64,000 nt of DNA from Lineus longissimus (lineage: Eukaryota; Nemertea; Pilidiophora; Heteronemertea; Lineidae), in contig NC_088316.1 of assembly GCF_910592395.1 (NCBI RefSeq), positions 8,744,001-8,808,000 of the forward strand, in the 5' to 3' direction. The notes beneath the pieces were generated by a model that was not told the origin of the DNA, ran no database searches, and was given only the letters and a program-made list of their open reading frames with translations. This document shows positions 10,738-21,719 of the stretch, piece after piece; position 1 is the first letter of the stretch; every line of letters starts with the position of its first letter. Made by a program: the position numbers and the translations under genes.

Positions 10738-11793
10738 CTAGTTTTCCGAAAGCCTCTTCTCATTCTTGCCGGCTGGGTTTAACCTGCTGTGCACAAAACT
10801 AGGGTTGGCTGGCCTCTCACATTGCGTGCGTATATGTCCGTTCAGCCCACATTTGTAACAGAAGATCGGTCCCCTCCTCTTCGTCCGTCCTCCAATGGCG
10901 CCTCCCGATGACTGCTGGGGCTTGCTACTCTCATCCGCTGTAGATGCATGCCACACACCCAGCTGAGCCTGAGGAGTTGCCACACCTGCGAGTCTCGCAT
11001 CAATCCTGGCCTCCAAACTCTTTCCTAGCCCTGCCATTGCTCTCTCAATCTCAGCCACCACGTCGACCACTGACTGTTCTGCTGAAACCACTGCTGAGTT
11101 GCGCGCCTTGGTCTTTCCCCGTCAGTCCTGCTGTACATCCTGGCCATTGTTAGCAGACAACAGATCAATCTTTTCCTTCCGGCGGAGTTCCTCTTTCTTC
11201 ACTGATGTCAAAAGTGCGCAAAAATCGTCAAGAGGGACTGGATCCCCTCGCAGCTTCAAATCTCTCACCATGTCTTCATCATGGGTTCCACGGCTTAACT
11301 GTCCAACCAACAGCTCGAAACTTCCATCATTTGGTGTCCCCTCATGGTCGATCACCTTCCTGAGCTTACCCTGCAGTCGCTGCAAAAATACACCGGCCAG
11401 CTCGTCTTGCTTCTGCAAGGTATTGTAAAATTTCAACAACAAACTATGGCCATCAGCAGTCGTCACATACGACACCTGTATAATCTCAACAATGCCCTCT
11501 GGCAGTGCATCCCTGCCCAAACTCCGAGCAACTCCAAGGGCTGGTTGAGCCAAACTCTGAAGTAACAGTTGCCTCTTCACTTGAGCAGCCACATCATCAT
11601 CATCAACAAGTTGGTTTGCATAGAAATCCCAAGACTCGTGATCGTGTTCGCTGCTTGGAGTGGGACGTTTTCCCGAAAAAGTCTTAAGTCGTTTTAACCA
11701 GGTCCTCTCGGCAGCATGAACTGCACCAGGGGCCACGCCTGCACCCACGGCCACTACCGCCGCACCATCATCGGGGTCATCGTCGCCAACCAT
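10738..11793 (-). pseudogene. Gypsy gag with CCHC zinc knuckle and one in-frame stop
   Basis: The first part (11122-11793) begins MVGDDDPDDGAAVVAVGAG and contains capsid-like helices (SWDFYANQL, LLLKFYNTLQKQDELAGVFLQRLQGKL). A TGA at 11122-11124 interrupts. The same frame continues at once to VVSAEQSVVDVVAEIERAM and to the nucleocapsid knuckle CYKCGLNGHIRTQC (C-x2-C-x4-H-x4-C) near 10840. The two halves are in one frame (start offsets differ by a multiple of three), so one nonsense codon splits what looks like a single gag. Gag would package element RNA. The remainder of the frame is open. Confidence 0.8.
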
Positions 11794-11983
11794 GACTCAA
11801 CCTGCAAATAAAACAAAGCAAGATATTTACTATACTCCTCGAATTGAACTATCAAGCATCGAATGAGAAAATATTCGCCTTACTCCTAAAGTGGATTACC
11901 AAACATCGATTGGCCTGTAACCTAAAATTATAACACCTAAACTAGGCCTACATGTACATGTATATCCGACAAATTTCCCAACA

Positions 11984-12001
11984 GCCCCACGTTGGGCGCC
12001 A
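11984..12001 (-). promoter_or_regulatory. Gypsy primer-binding site
   Basis: On the minus strand the sequence reads TGGCGCCCAACGTGGGGC, starting with TGG (complement of a tRNA CCA end) five bases after the LTR inner end. TGGCGCC-type sites are typical for tRNA-primed minus-strand synthesis in Gypsy elements. Confidence 0.75.
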
Positions 12002-12006
12002 AAATA

Positions 12007-12500
12007 TGTAACACAATCCTTCTTGTATCGTCACCCCCACACTTGACCAATACTGCCCACCGTGTGAGGGGGGTTCAAACTACTGAATATATTGGCTGGA
12101 GGGAAATAATATAGTCAGATTGCCTAGGCCATAGAGTGACAACGACCTAAAATGAAACTAAAGCTATAATATTAATATTATACCAATGATTGATCTATTT
12201 ATTTGAATAAACAACTACAAGCGGAGCCTTATGAGAAACATGGGAGCATGCAGCCAGTCATCAAATCATGACTCTCAACCGTTGCAAATTGCAACTAGAA
12301 AACCTGTTGCAAAAACTGCAATCAGACCCTGAAACTTATAAAACGCCTCACCAAAGACCAAACCAGGTGATCTTAACACTAAAAAATCACTAGGTTTGTA
12401 CTGCAAAAATGTATACATAACCCATATTCAAGCGACGACGGTTTCCAACCCCCAGTGGCTCTGCATCAGATGCGGAAACCTACACTGGTTTTGGTGTCAT
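12007..12500 (-). repeat. 5' LTR of the Gypsy element (outer edge uncertain)
   Basis: On the minus strand the LTR ends ...TTGTGTTACA at 12007, with the terminal CA expected of an LTR. A TATA-like GTTTTATAAG lies near 12340 and an AATAAA near 12200 on the same strand, giving a promoter-then-polyA order suited to U3-R-U5. With no second LTR present, the outer limit is a guess. Confidence 0.45.
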
Positions 12501-12798
12501 TCGGTTCAGGAACTTCTTTTCTTTCATTGAATGCTTTGCAGACCTTGTATCGCTCCGCTCATAGTTATTATCACCACTTCCAGGAAGGCAACGAAAATAT
12601 GCGACTTTAGCCGGGGTGAAATTCCTGTGTCAATTTCTCCAGATCCTGACCTAAATTCCAGGAACTGATCATTGTTTATGTTAGATTAACATTTGGTGAT
12701 ACCGTCTATGCCGCTGTTCTAATTTTAAACGCCTGTAATTCATCAAAACAATTCATTGTTTGGACACAAGAATGAAGCGTTTTCATCTCGTCTAAAAT

Positions 12799-12811
12799 CC
12801 AAGATGGCGGC
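12799..12811 (+). promoter_or_regulatory. YY1-like motif upstream of the DUF7869-like gene
   Basis: CCAAGATGGCGGC matches the animal YY1 consensus (AAGATGGCGGC), which often sits near transcription starts. It lies about 370 bases before the first supported exon of the gene at 13183. The same motif recurs in the satellite at 35.3-36.0 kb, so chance or repeat origin remains possible. Confidence 0.35.
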
Positions 12812-13182
12812 GCCCATGAATCTGGAGGAGCAGAGACAAGACCACTAATGAATATTCATAGGTTGGAGGGTCGAGGCCTATCAATTAGACGAGTGCATGT
12901 TTTTTACTCTCAAGTACATATTTGGAGAGGTATTGAAAAAATATTTGCTGTGGCAAGTCTACAGATATAAAGAAATTATTTGATGAAAAAATTAATTTCG
13001 AATTTTGCTAATTGGGTAATAGGGGGCGTGTTTTGAGTTTTTTCTGCCAGTTGGCTGAAAACAGTGGAAATATCAAAGTCTGTCTAATTTGTCGATTATA
13101 AAAAAATTTCCGTGGTCAATCACCAATTTCCATCGCACCAGTTACTCGCAAGACTAACCCGTATATCATATCCGAATTTCAG

Positions 13183-13437
13183 TTTCATTACTTGACGCGT
13201 TCTTTGATGCGTTGCGGTCAAACATTGACAATTTAACTGCTAAAAGGCTTAAAAAATCAATTGTGGTCTTGTCTCAGCAGAAAGTTGCAAGGCGTTTAAA
13301 CAGCCAGTGTGCCATCAATCTTGGTGGAATAGCATCGAATGATGACTTAACTGGACTAATAGAAGATTATTTCTTCAATGGTGACACTGAGGAAGACGAC
13401 GATGCTTTATTTGACGAGTCGGACGAGGAATTTGAAG
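13183..13437 (+). CDS. DUF7869-like gene, first supported exon
   Basis: The acceptor is ATATCCGAATTTCAG before 13183 and the donor is GAAG|GTAAAT at 13438. The frame ends in phase 1 and reads LDAFFDALRSNIDNLTAKRL, then GGIASNDDLTGLIEDYFF and an acidic tail DTEEDDDALFDESDEEFE. The phase fits exon 2 exactly: the leftover G joins TC at 13815. No initiator ATG is visible in this exon, so the start may be in an upstream exon; the ATG at 12804 is followed by an early stop and is not convincing. Confidence 0.6.
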
Positions 13438-13814
13438 GTAAATTTTCGTCATGTACACAAGTCAGCAATTATCATTGAGAGGTTTGTCCAGACCCTATAA
13501 AACCTCACGTTTTGGTTAGTTTCCACAATCAATTTTGGAATTGCTTTATTTGGCCCTTTATTTTACATCCCTAGTAAAGAAAGAAAACCAAATCTATTAG
13601 TAATTTCACCAAAATAGTGGTAATCATGGTCCACCAGTCGTCACTAGTTTTATTGCTAGTGTGTTTCGGTCGTCGCATCGTCACGTTGAAGAAATGCAAT
13701 GTCAAATACTACAGCTAAAGGGCATAACGCCCGCCTGTGCCTGCGGTGATAAAAAGTAAGTAGTGTCATACATGAGAGGATTAAAATAATAAAGTGGCTT
13801 TCTTATTTTTCCAG

Positions 13815-14827
13815 TCAATGACCAAGCCGATGATGAAGACAAGCCGATTCTCGTGATTGAGCCACAAGCAGCAGCCCTCTCGACTCTTAGACAAGATGAA
13901 GCAGTAAATACTGTGTTTGCTGAAAATGGTGGCAAGCATGACACGAAACTGGATATCAGGTTTTCCTGCAGCTGCAAATTATTCAACGGGCAGAAATGTT
14001 CATTGCATTTCAAAGAGGAGGAACTTCCGTCTTTGCGTATGAGGCATCTTGAGATGGACAATACACATTTAGACTTGGTTATCCTAGCCCAAATAGGTAG
14101 CCATATTCACCGCGGGGAAGAGACTGTTAAAACGAAGAAAAAAGAGCAAGCAGGTCGGAAAAGAAATCGCCTGGACTATTTTCATGAGGGGCAAAAAATT
14201 TGTCGTGACACTTTCATGTACATCCACGCAATTTTCAAAGATCGTCTCGGCGCCTTGGTAAAACATTATGTGGACAATGGTGTCACTCCCAGGTTGCATG
14301 GCAATAAGGGAAAGTTGCCAAAGCATGCCCTCTCAGTTGAGGACATTGAGCGTGTTGTGACTTTTATTCATAACTATGCTGAGGAACATGCAGTGCTACT
14401 CCCAGGGCGGATTCCTGGGTACAAGAGGGATGACCTGCAGCTCCTCCCATCTTCAGTGAGCAAGGCCGATATCCATAAGCTGTATTCGAGATCGTGTGAG
14501 GTGGCTGACAATCGGGGAGTAAGTGAATGCACCTTCAATCGTCTCTGGCAGCAGTACGTTCCCACTGTCCTGCCAATGAAACCAATGTCGGATCTTTGCT
14601 GGACATGTCATCAAAACAGTGCCCTTATCCTCAAGGCATCGAAGAGAGAGGTTGTTGACAAGACCGATGCCCTGAAAAAAGCAGAGAAACATCTTCTTCA
14701 AGCCACTACAGAACGGTCCTTCTACAACTCAGAAGTCCAGGGTTGTCGTGATGTGCTTAAGGAACACAACATCACTGAGCTGAGAAAACTTGGAAATGCT
14801 GTACCAAACTGTGCTAATGATTTCAAG
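13815..14827 (+). CDS. DUF7869-like gene, second exon
   Basis: The acceptor is TTATTTTTCCAG before 13815 and the donor is TTCAAG|GTGGGT at 14828, ending in phase 0. The 337-codon exon is open throughout. It contains likely metal ligands (CSCKLFNGQKCSLHF, then LCWTCHQNSALI), a basic patch (KTKKKEQAGRKRNRLD) and the conserved block KADIHKLYSRSC followed by VSECTFNRLWQQYV. A helical segment (KREVVDKTDALKKAEKHLLQ) precedes the splice. Proteins with this layout are numerous in cnidarians, lancelets and some other animals and lack a known function (from memory of the family). The exon has no frame defect, in contrast to all TE genes around it. Confidence 0.72.
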
Positions 14828-15070
14828 GTGGGTGTTTTTCTCATGCTTTCATGATAATTGTTTCATTTTCATAAGGCACATTCAAAAAGCATTTTAGCAG
14901 CATAGACATGATAGATTGATAAAACTACAAATAACTCATTCTGGTGCTCTGATGAAGCTTCTTTACATTAATTGGCCTCATACTCTGATGACTCATCATT
15001 ATGAACTAGCTAATGATAATAATGATAATGATAGTTGCATGTAAGTACAAGTTTGTTCACTTCTTTTCAG

Positions 15071-16024
15071 GTCCATTACAGCTTCGACTTCGCACAACAG
15101 CTACATTACCCCCATGACCCGATGCAGCCAGGGCCTATCTTTTTCAAGACGCCTCGAAAGTGCGGTGTATTCGGAATGGTGACAGAAGGACTTCCACAAA
15201 TGGTGATCTTTCTCTTGGATGAAGCTACGATTGTAAACAAAGGTGCGAACTGTGTCATCAGCCTTCTGGATTTCTTCTTTGACAATTACGGGCTGAAGGA
15301 AGCAGAGCTTCATTTGCATGCAGACAACTGTTCGGGCCAAAACAAGAACAATGCAATGGTGCAATATCTTACTTGGAGGGTGATCACGGGCCAACATGAG
15401 AAAATCACTCTCTCATTCATGCTGGCAGGACATACAAAGTTTGCCCCCGATTCAATGTTTGGTCTATTCAAGCGGAAGTACCGTAAAACAAAGGTGGATT
15501 GCTTTAATAACATTGAAGAGGTTGTTCGTGCCGCATCTCCCGCTGGTGTCCTCATCCCCCAAAGCTGTGGCGATGAGGCTGGGAGTGTAATTGTTCCAAT
15601 GTACAATTGGGACACCTACTTGTCTGATTATTTCAGGAAGCTCCCATCAATCAAGCCACTCCATCACATTGAGTGTAGGCGTGATGGGAGTGTCATTTGC
15701 AAGGAGATGTCGGAGTCTCAACCAGTTACACACCGTATTCTCAAAGTTGATGCCACTGATGTGCCTCACGCTAAAGCACCTGTTATTATTCCAGCTGGTC
15801 TCAGTGATCAGCGCAAGGCATACTTGCACAAGGAAATTCGGGAATTTGTGGCAGAAGAATTCCAGGACTTGGTGTGCCCAGACCCAAATATTCTGCCTAC
15901 TGTACCCGTACCCGAAGAGGATATGGATGAAAACGAAAATGTTGTTGCACCAGCTCCTGCTCGTGGAGTTGGAAGACCAAGGAAAACCCCAAGAGGGCGT
16001 GCAAAACGTGTGCGACTGAACTGA
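15071..16024 (+). CDS. DUF7869-like gene, third and last exon
   Basis: The acceptor is TTCTTTTCAG before 15071, phase 0, joining exon 2 without a break. The exon carries the family's hallmark block LHADNCSGQNKNNAM, followed by LAGHTKFAPDSMFGLFKR and YNWDTYLSDYF, then PSIKPLHHIECRRDGSV. The pattern recalls an RNase H-like fold, with the aspartate of HADN a candidate acidic residue; this is inference. The C-terminus ARGVGRPRKTPRGRAKR is an AT-hook-like basic tail, suggesting a nuclear DNA-binding protein. The TGA is at 16022-16024 and overlaps an AATAAA at 16024-16029, with more A-rich DNA after it. The gene spans about 2.8 kb with GT-AG introns of 377 and 243 bases. Confidence 0.75.
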   Translation, partial: VHYSFDFAQQLHYPHDPMQPGPIFFKTPRKCGVFGMVTEGLPQMVIFLLDEATIVNKGANCVISLLDFFFDNYGLKEAELHLHADNCSGQNKNNAMVQYLTWRVITGQHEKITLSFMLAGHTKFAPDSMFGLFKRKYRKTKVDCFNNIEEVVRAASPAGVLIPQSCGDEAGSVIVPMYNWDTYLSDYFRKLPSIKPLHHIECRRDGSVICKEMSESQPVTHRILKVDATDVPHAKAPVIIPAGLSDQRKAYLHKEIREFVAEEFQDLVCPDPNILPTVPVPEEDMDENENVVAPAPARGVGRPRKTPRGRAKRVRLN

Positions 16025-16099
16025 ATAAAACGATGATTAGACATTTTGATTGAATGACTATTTCATGATTGCATTAATGTCATACTCTTTTTATTTCGT

Positions 16100-17200
16100 G
16101 GTCAGCATTATTAAAAAAGTATTAAACTCATGGAAAAATGTTTTAGAGGCTCAATTGATAGTTCAAAACAAAGATGCAATGCTTAAATCATCAATCAATG
16201 AAATGTGCTTTTTATTGCATTAAGCTTTGAAGACAAAAAGAATATTTTGAATTCAAAAAATTTTGATTTTGAAAAAAAAAATTTTTTCAATTGACTTTTT
16301 ATGATTATTTATATTTTTTCTTCTCAAACTATAGTAAAGAAAAAAATGACCAAGAAATAAAGAGAGTATAGGCTAATTAGCAATCTGATCTCTTCAACAA
16401 AGCTACATGTAGAAAAGTAAGGGGCTATTTAAATACATGAAGGCCTGAGGCCGCCAACAACGTAAGGCCATAATTGGTGGTCATCGTGATATTATGTAAC
16501 AAGAGGCAACTAAAATGTTATGTAACTTGATAGTACTTGGATATTTTTGCTTTAAAAATGTTTATACTGATATTTCTCAAATTAAAGTTCATATGAAGAC
16601 ATCTTATTTGTAATTATTGGTTTTCAAAAGTGCTAGTGTCCTACCCTCCCCACCCCCTGGCCGAACCTCATTTTTCGGCTTCCTTATTCCAAGACGCCAT
16701 GGTAATCCCATCACATCCCAAAAAGAACTAGAATTTTCCCATGCACATGGCATATATCACTGGAAAGCTGAAAGTTAACCCTTTATTTTGATGCATGCCA
16801 CAACCATGGGAGAATTCTGGTTCAAAAGCTATCTGGTGTCAAAGACATAGTGACTTTTAACAGCCAGATTTCTCAAAATCATGAGATATTTGGCCGGACA
16901 TTACCAAAATCTTTGACAGGCCATAACTTCGTCAGCTTTTGAGATATCAGGGTGCCCTTTTCACAGAATATTCCTTATTGCATGTTGATTCAATAATGTA
17001 TCAAACAGACGATCATGAAATTAAGACTTTAGCTGGGTTTTCACAGAGTGGGTCACATATGGTCCCTGGTATACGGTACCGGTAGGCTATAGATAGTTGG
17101 CGATGGTACTGGTAGGTAGTAGGCTCTTCATTTATAGTGTTCAGTGGGTGACAGTGCTTGAAAATAATGGCCTCCGTCTCCAACATGCTGGTCACGGGTG
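16100..17200. other. Intergenic, AT-rich, no gene seen
   Basis: A/T-rich sequence with homopolymer runs (16250-16330) and unique-looking text. No exon with supported splice sites was found on either strand. Confidence 0.5.
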
Positions 17201-17235
17201 TCTAGATAAAACAATAAAACTGTAATATTCCATAC

Positions 17236-17519
17236 CAGTCAAGATTATCTCGCCTCGTTGGCCGCTGTTCTTCTTCTGCTACTACAGCTGCCTGCGCCTG
17301 TACATGCTGATGCTGTACTTCCACTTGTTCAGGTACGGGTTCAAACATGTAGGGTTCTATCGGTCCAGGAACTGGCTCTGGATCCCCAACATCGCCGAAT
17401 AACTCATCATCATCACCACTATCGTAATCGGCAGCAAGAAATTGGCTGAGAGCAGACGATGAAGTACTGCAATCGCTACAAATTGATGAAGAATCGCTTT
17501 CGCTGTATGCATTCGCCAT
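17236..17519 (-). CDS. Putative first coding exon, acidic protein ending in NLDW
   Basis: An ATG on the minus strand at 17517-17519 opens MANAYSESDSSSICSDCS and an acidic stretch (DYDSGDDDELFGDVGD), then a glutamine/valine-rich part and EEEQRPTRRDNLDW. A good donor (ACTG|GTATGG) follows, leaving two bases of a W or C codon. This profile (serine/acidic N-terminus, then R-x-N-x-DW at an exon end) resembles the N-terminus of invertebrate P2X7-like cysteine-rich proteins, whose next exon starts with C-x-C motifs. No such exon was found to the left within the window, so the gene may be broken or the match may be fortuitous. Confidence 0.4.
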
Positions 17520-17529
17520 GTTTTGTTTG

Positions 17530-19470
17530 GTTCTGATATTCCTGAGATGCCTGAGATGACATCACTTCCTGTCTGGCCGAAGAGTGATTTTCGTTTTCGC
17601 AGGTGGCGGGATTTACAATTTACAAAAGCTGATTATGCTGAACCTGCTAAATCAATTGTGTTGGAATATCAGTGTATACCTTATTTAGTTAGTAAACTTG
17701 CCATTATATAAAAAGGATGGTTTAGAGAAATCAAAAGCCGTTATACCTTTAATTTCTGAAATAATAAAATAAACTTTTTTATGTCTTCATCCCTAAAAAG
17801 GAGACATCCTAACAGTAGTAGATTATTACAGAATCAAAATACAAATTGTTTAACTGACGGTTTGACAATTTGAAGTGACCAGGCTGGAATATGAATCTTT
17901 TATTCTGAAATGAAACACAGTTTCCCAGAGCTTCTCCCCCCATTAATATCATGGTTGTGAGATGTTTGATGCAATAAAGTCATATCATATGAGGGGATCT
18001 GAAAAGAGCCTGTTGTGGTCAAGATATGCCTGGTTTCTTTGGAAAATGGGGATGGTTTAGGGAGTTCACACCTTCGCATAACTTTTTTTCTAAATTTCAC
18101 TAATTTGAAAGTTCCTTTGATGTACCCATAGTTTAGTGGTGGATCCATAAATTAGGAAAAGAGGAGGGCACAGTCCCATCATGAATCTTTGGAAACGAGG
18201 GAAAGGTGTGGAGGCCCTCTAAAAAAAGCACTTTTAAGTGCCAAATACAAATGTATGGATTATTTGGGCACTTGAGGACAAATAACAAGTGGTTTTATGC
18301 TTCTTTCACAGAGCATAGGAAGGGGGCGTTTTACTTGTGGAGTGTGACAATATTTCTTAAGTGGAATTGGTTTCAAGACTTTTTGCTTGGTAAAGCCCAG
18401 TGGATTATGAGCTGGGGTGGAACTAATGTGACTGCATGGAATTATAGGTTCCTCCACTGTTTGGGCCCTTGACTGCTCAGAGTTCTCTAAAGTTAGCTAT
18501 TAGGTGGGATCCAATATTCATTATGGCTGCCGTGGCATCCAACTTTAATTTTGTTTCTGCCAATTTGGGGAGAACATTTCATCTGATCTAGCAACTTTTT
18601 TCCCATTTCCATCTTGGTGATGAAGGTGTTGTAAACTGCATTCACTCAAGTCAGTAATTACCATGCCATAGGCTTACTTGTAACACAGACTGTTCATCAT
18701 GCCCAGGGACAACTCTCAGTGTGGCATATACCATGCTTTGCGTTGCTCTTGTCATGACTCCAGCTCCTCCCTCTGGGAGCTGGAGTCAGTATTGTTTTTG
18801 CTCAGGTTTCTCGTCCAATCACGTGACCTCTCCAACACTCGATAATGCACTCTTTTCGTCCACGTTTTAGGCCAATCTTCGGCATGAACATGAAATCTAA
18901 TAAGTACAGTACTTAAATCAGATGTTTCTCTCGCCTTGAAAACATTCCTGGGTAAAATCCATTGAGATTAGCCGAGTTAATCTACTTTTTCCGTGCTTAA
19001 AATCTCTGCCGCTGAATTCTATAAATAGAAACTATTAACATCGCGGCAGTGTGGTTCCCATTGTGCGCCCTCCCACTTCACACCATGTCAGGAAGTTTTA
19101 CGGAGAGGGAGGGCGTGCGGTAAGAAGAATGGCCAAAATGACGTCACGTTTTCCTGGCAATGCCTCTTGCCAGACCAGTCAAGCATTGGGAAAGCATCTT
19201 TAATTGAGACAACGTTAGAACTAGAAAACGAATATGTTAATTTGCAAAATTAAAAGCAGATTTCACCACTAACCAGTCAAATCGGAATACGACGGCGCAA
19301 AATGTTCTCGCTTTCCTCCTGCTAAAAAACCTTGTTCCCGCACTCCTATTTTAATTTATGCCAAGGAAGATGATATGATCTGTTTTCACTTGTTTATAAT
19401 TAAATGGTATTCATATAATGAGATCAATAGTAGTGTCCGTGTCAGATCCCATCATTCAACTAGTCTTCTC
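17530..19470. other. Intergenic, no gene seen
   Basis: No open frame here has coding character with splice support. The only clear structure is a stem-loop at 18754-18787. Confidence 0.5.
18754..18787. repeat. Small inverted repeat
   Basis: TGACTCCAGCTCC and GGAGCTGGAGTCA face each other around an eight-base loop. Perfect 13-bp stem. Role unknown. Confidence 0.55.
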
Positions 19471-19477
19471 TCCCCAG

Positions 19478-19566
19478 GTGCCTCACACGGACCTTCAGGT
19501 CCCCATACTCAAGACCAACTCTTACGATATCGCCCTCAAAACAACCCTGGAGTCATGAATTCACAG
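19478..19566 (+). CDS. Weak candidate exon, 89 bases
   Basis: The polypyrimidine acceptor TTCTCTCCCCAG precedes 19478 and the donor TCACAG|GTGCTC follows 19566. In phase 1 it reads ASHGPSGPHTQDQLLRYRPQ and NNPGVMNSQ without a stop. It ends in phase 0, which does not fit the next candidate exon at 20368, so the two are not directly joined. Unrecognised. Confidence 0.25.
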
Positions 19567-19759
19567 GTGCTCCTATGAAATCTCAGTTCTAGTTTTTTAT
19601 TAAATACATATATCACAGCAGTCCAATTTGAAAATATGTTAATTCACAATCCCTCTGAAAGATATGTTTCCTTTTCGGGTAACATGTTTCCTGAACTGCG
19701 GAAAAACCCTCACCGTAGTTCCTAAAAAATCATTGATTTCTTGGTCACAGTATGCCAGT

Positions 19760-20035
19760 GTTGATTTAGCAGTTTTTTTGGCAAAGACGTGTCCAAAGAA
19801 ATTGATACAAAGGTCCAGACTAGATTTGCTAGTTGTCCTAAATGGACTCATTTGTCTCAAGCTGAACTTCAACAGATTTGATGTAAAGTTCCAGGTATCA
19901 GTTACTGGTTGTCTACTGGGTCTACTGGGTAAACGCAACTAGTAAGATTTAATCTGTGTAACAACCTTCAAGTTGTAATTGCACTCATTATATACAGTGA
20001 TTTTTACAATCAAATGGACCAAGCAAAGATCCTCT
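19760..20035 (+). repeat. Dispersed repeat R3, copy 1
   Basis: The text around AACTAGTAAGAT, CAACCTTCAAGTTGTAATTG and TGGACCAAGC recurs with substitutions at about 55310-55430; the preceding CTTCAA-GGATTTGATGT unit recurs at 54840-55070 and 49195-49280. Confidence 0.5.
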
Positions 20036-20047
20036 TCATTTCTTTTT

Positions 20048-20070
20048 AGCTCAGCTGATCAAGCTGAGCT
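20048..20070. repeat. Head hairpin of a hairpin-headed repeat
   Basis: AGCTCAGCT and AGCTGAGCT form a 9-bp stem around GATCA, preceded by a T run. The same design occurs at 44439-44464 and 47846-47880 with different stem sequence. Confidence 0.5.
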
Positions 20071-20367
20071 AGTCAAATAGCTGTTTAAATGGTGTCCATC
20101 CTTCCATCCATCCGTGGACACATTCGGCATTTCGTAACCGTACGACCTAGGCACTTCAAATATGGGATTTGGCATGAACAGCCCAGGAAATGCCGCTTAC
20201 AGAAAAATTTAGCGCGGTTCAACTCGAATTCAGCTCACCAGGGGGCAAAAAGTGTAAATTACAAAACCAACTATCTTAAATATAAATCTGATGGAACTTA
20301 ACTCTTCATCCGTTGGCAGTTACATATGGTTGGGAGATCTCTGTTCATAACTACAATATGCTTTCAG

Positions 20368-20644
20368 AACAAGATGTTCTTGTGAAGGAGATGTTCAACC
20401 GAAATGGGAAGCCAGAACCAGAATCCCTACTGATGCATCATGAAGGTGAGGAAACACATGATGCTGTCAAATCAGGGAAGATGATGGCGGAGTGTGTCCA
20501 ACGTGAAGTGGAGAAGAGGCTGCAGCAGGAGATTAGTAGCAGCAAGCAGATTCTGAAGAAATTTGAGAATCAGATGTTACTGCAGCAGCAGATGCAACGT
20601 GAGATTATGGAGCCCCGACATCAGTTGATACAGACACATCATGG
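20368..20644 (+). CDS. Candidate exon with coiled-coil, unrecognised
   Basis: The acceptor TATGCTTTCAG precedes 20368 and a donor CATG|GTAAGG follows. The frame reads EQDVLVKEMFNRNGKPEP, then KMMAECVQREVEKRLQQE and KKFENQMLLQQQMQREIM. The heptad-like leucine/glutamine pattern suggests a coiled coil of about 60 residues. Flanking DNA is repeat (hairpin head before, MITE after), so it might belong to an element instead of a host gene. No partner exon with matching phase was found. Confidence 0.3.
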
Positions 20645-20671
20645 TAAGGACTGCAATTGAGCTAGCCTTAA

Positions 20672-20909
20672 CGCTTTTGCTGCGGCAGCCATTTTTCTGC
20701 AGGGTCGCCAAGTGCTGACATTCGATACCAATAATAAACAGTGGAGCTAACTTCTAACTGAACTGTCGAAACTATTCGAAAATGTCGCCACCTATTCTAT
20801 TAGGATCCCGAGTGCCTTTGGTGTGTTTGGAGAGGGTGCGACCTCATGCTGGAAAATTTGTATTTTAGATGGGTATGACACGCTATGCACATCACCCGCA
20901 GCGAAAGGG
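20672..20909. mobile_element. piggyBac-type MITE, 238 bp
   Basis: The copy is flanked by TTAA at 20668-20671 and 20910-20913. Its left end is CGCTTTTGCTGCGG and its right end, reverse-complemented, is CCCTTTCGCTGCGG. The right end matches the terminal motif of the element at 58959-59665. It has no coding capacity. Confidence 0.7.
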
Positions 20910-20929
20910 TTAACTTAAAGCTGAATCAA

Positions 20930-21578
20930 CCAAAATACCTACCCAAAGATCCATTTTGTAACTTTTATCTACTGTTCACTGTTGCACTCAAACCGAAAGG
21001 AACTCACCTCGCGCAACCTATACTCAAGCTGAATTTGCAGCAGATCAGCCTATTTTAAAATCGGGGAGGGGACTGACTCTTGAAGGAGAAGGCTTGAGAA
21101 AAAAACAGTTTGCCAAAACTCAAATCACAAAAAGTGTTATTTCTCCTGAACTAATGGCTGGATAATTTCCAAATATTTATCATAGGATAATCAAGTAAGG
21201 TTACATGACATTGTACCCGGGTTTTTGATTTGACATACTTTCAAGGTCACAGAGGTCAACTTTGAGAATTTCAACAAACATGGCAGGTTTTCTTACTATG
21301 TGACCTAAATCTAAACTTCTACAAAGATACCTCTAGGCAAATTCTACCAAAACAACCAACTACAGTCCGTATTTGATTACAAATGTGGCCACCAGGGATA
21401 AAGTTAAAAAACATCATTTATGTCTATTTTTGTCAAAACTAAAGTTCTGATGTTGCTCATAAGTCACGTGGAGGTAGCCACATGCGTGCTGTACTTAAAC
21501 GACCCACTTTGATCCAGATCTTATTCTAAATGTGGTCACCAGGTTGACAGCTGAGCACAATGGCCCTGGCCGTTTCAT
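20930..21578 (+). repeat. Hairpin-headed repeat family, body and 3' end
   Basis: Carries the family phrases GACATACTTTCAAGGTCACAGAGGTCAAC and the 3' terminal GAGCACAATGGCCCTGGCC then GTTTCA ending near 21578. The phrases are repeated again at 21580-21700, so more than one fragment is present. Confidence 0.6.
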
Positions 21579-21719
21579 TGATAATATTTTATGGTAGGTA
21601 CTCCAAGCAGGGATACATCACAATGTCCTACGCCTTTTGATTTGTACTACTTCTCAAGGTCACAGAGGTCAACTAGCGTAAATTGGCCTTTTGAGTGTAA
21701 CAACCCAGGACCTGAATCT

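Larger units (their letters stand above)
8690..12500 (-). mobile_element. Ty3/Gypsy-like LTR retrotransposon, 3' part missing
   Basis: In minus orientation the order is LTR (inner edge at 12007), primer-binding site (11984-12001), gag with a CCHC knuckle, then protease and RT. The pol frame is open until it stops within the RNase H domain near 8690, where Harbinger-derived sequence begins. Integrase and the 3' LTR are absent from the window. The outer LTR edge cannot be fixed without the second LTR, so 12500 is a rough limit. Confidence 0.82.

Noticed and set aside
12804-12845. ATG at 12804 as start of the DUF7869-like gene
   Set aside because: The frame meets TAA after 14 codons and no donor site precedes it.
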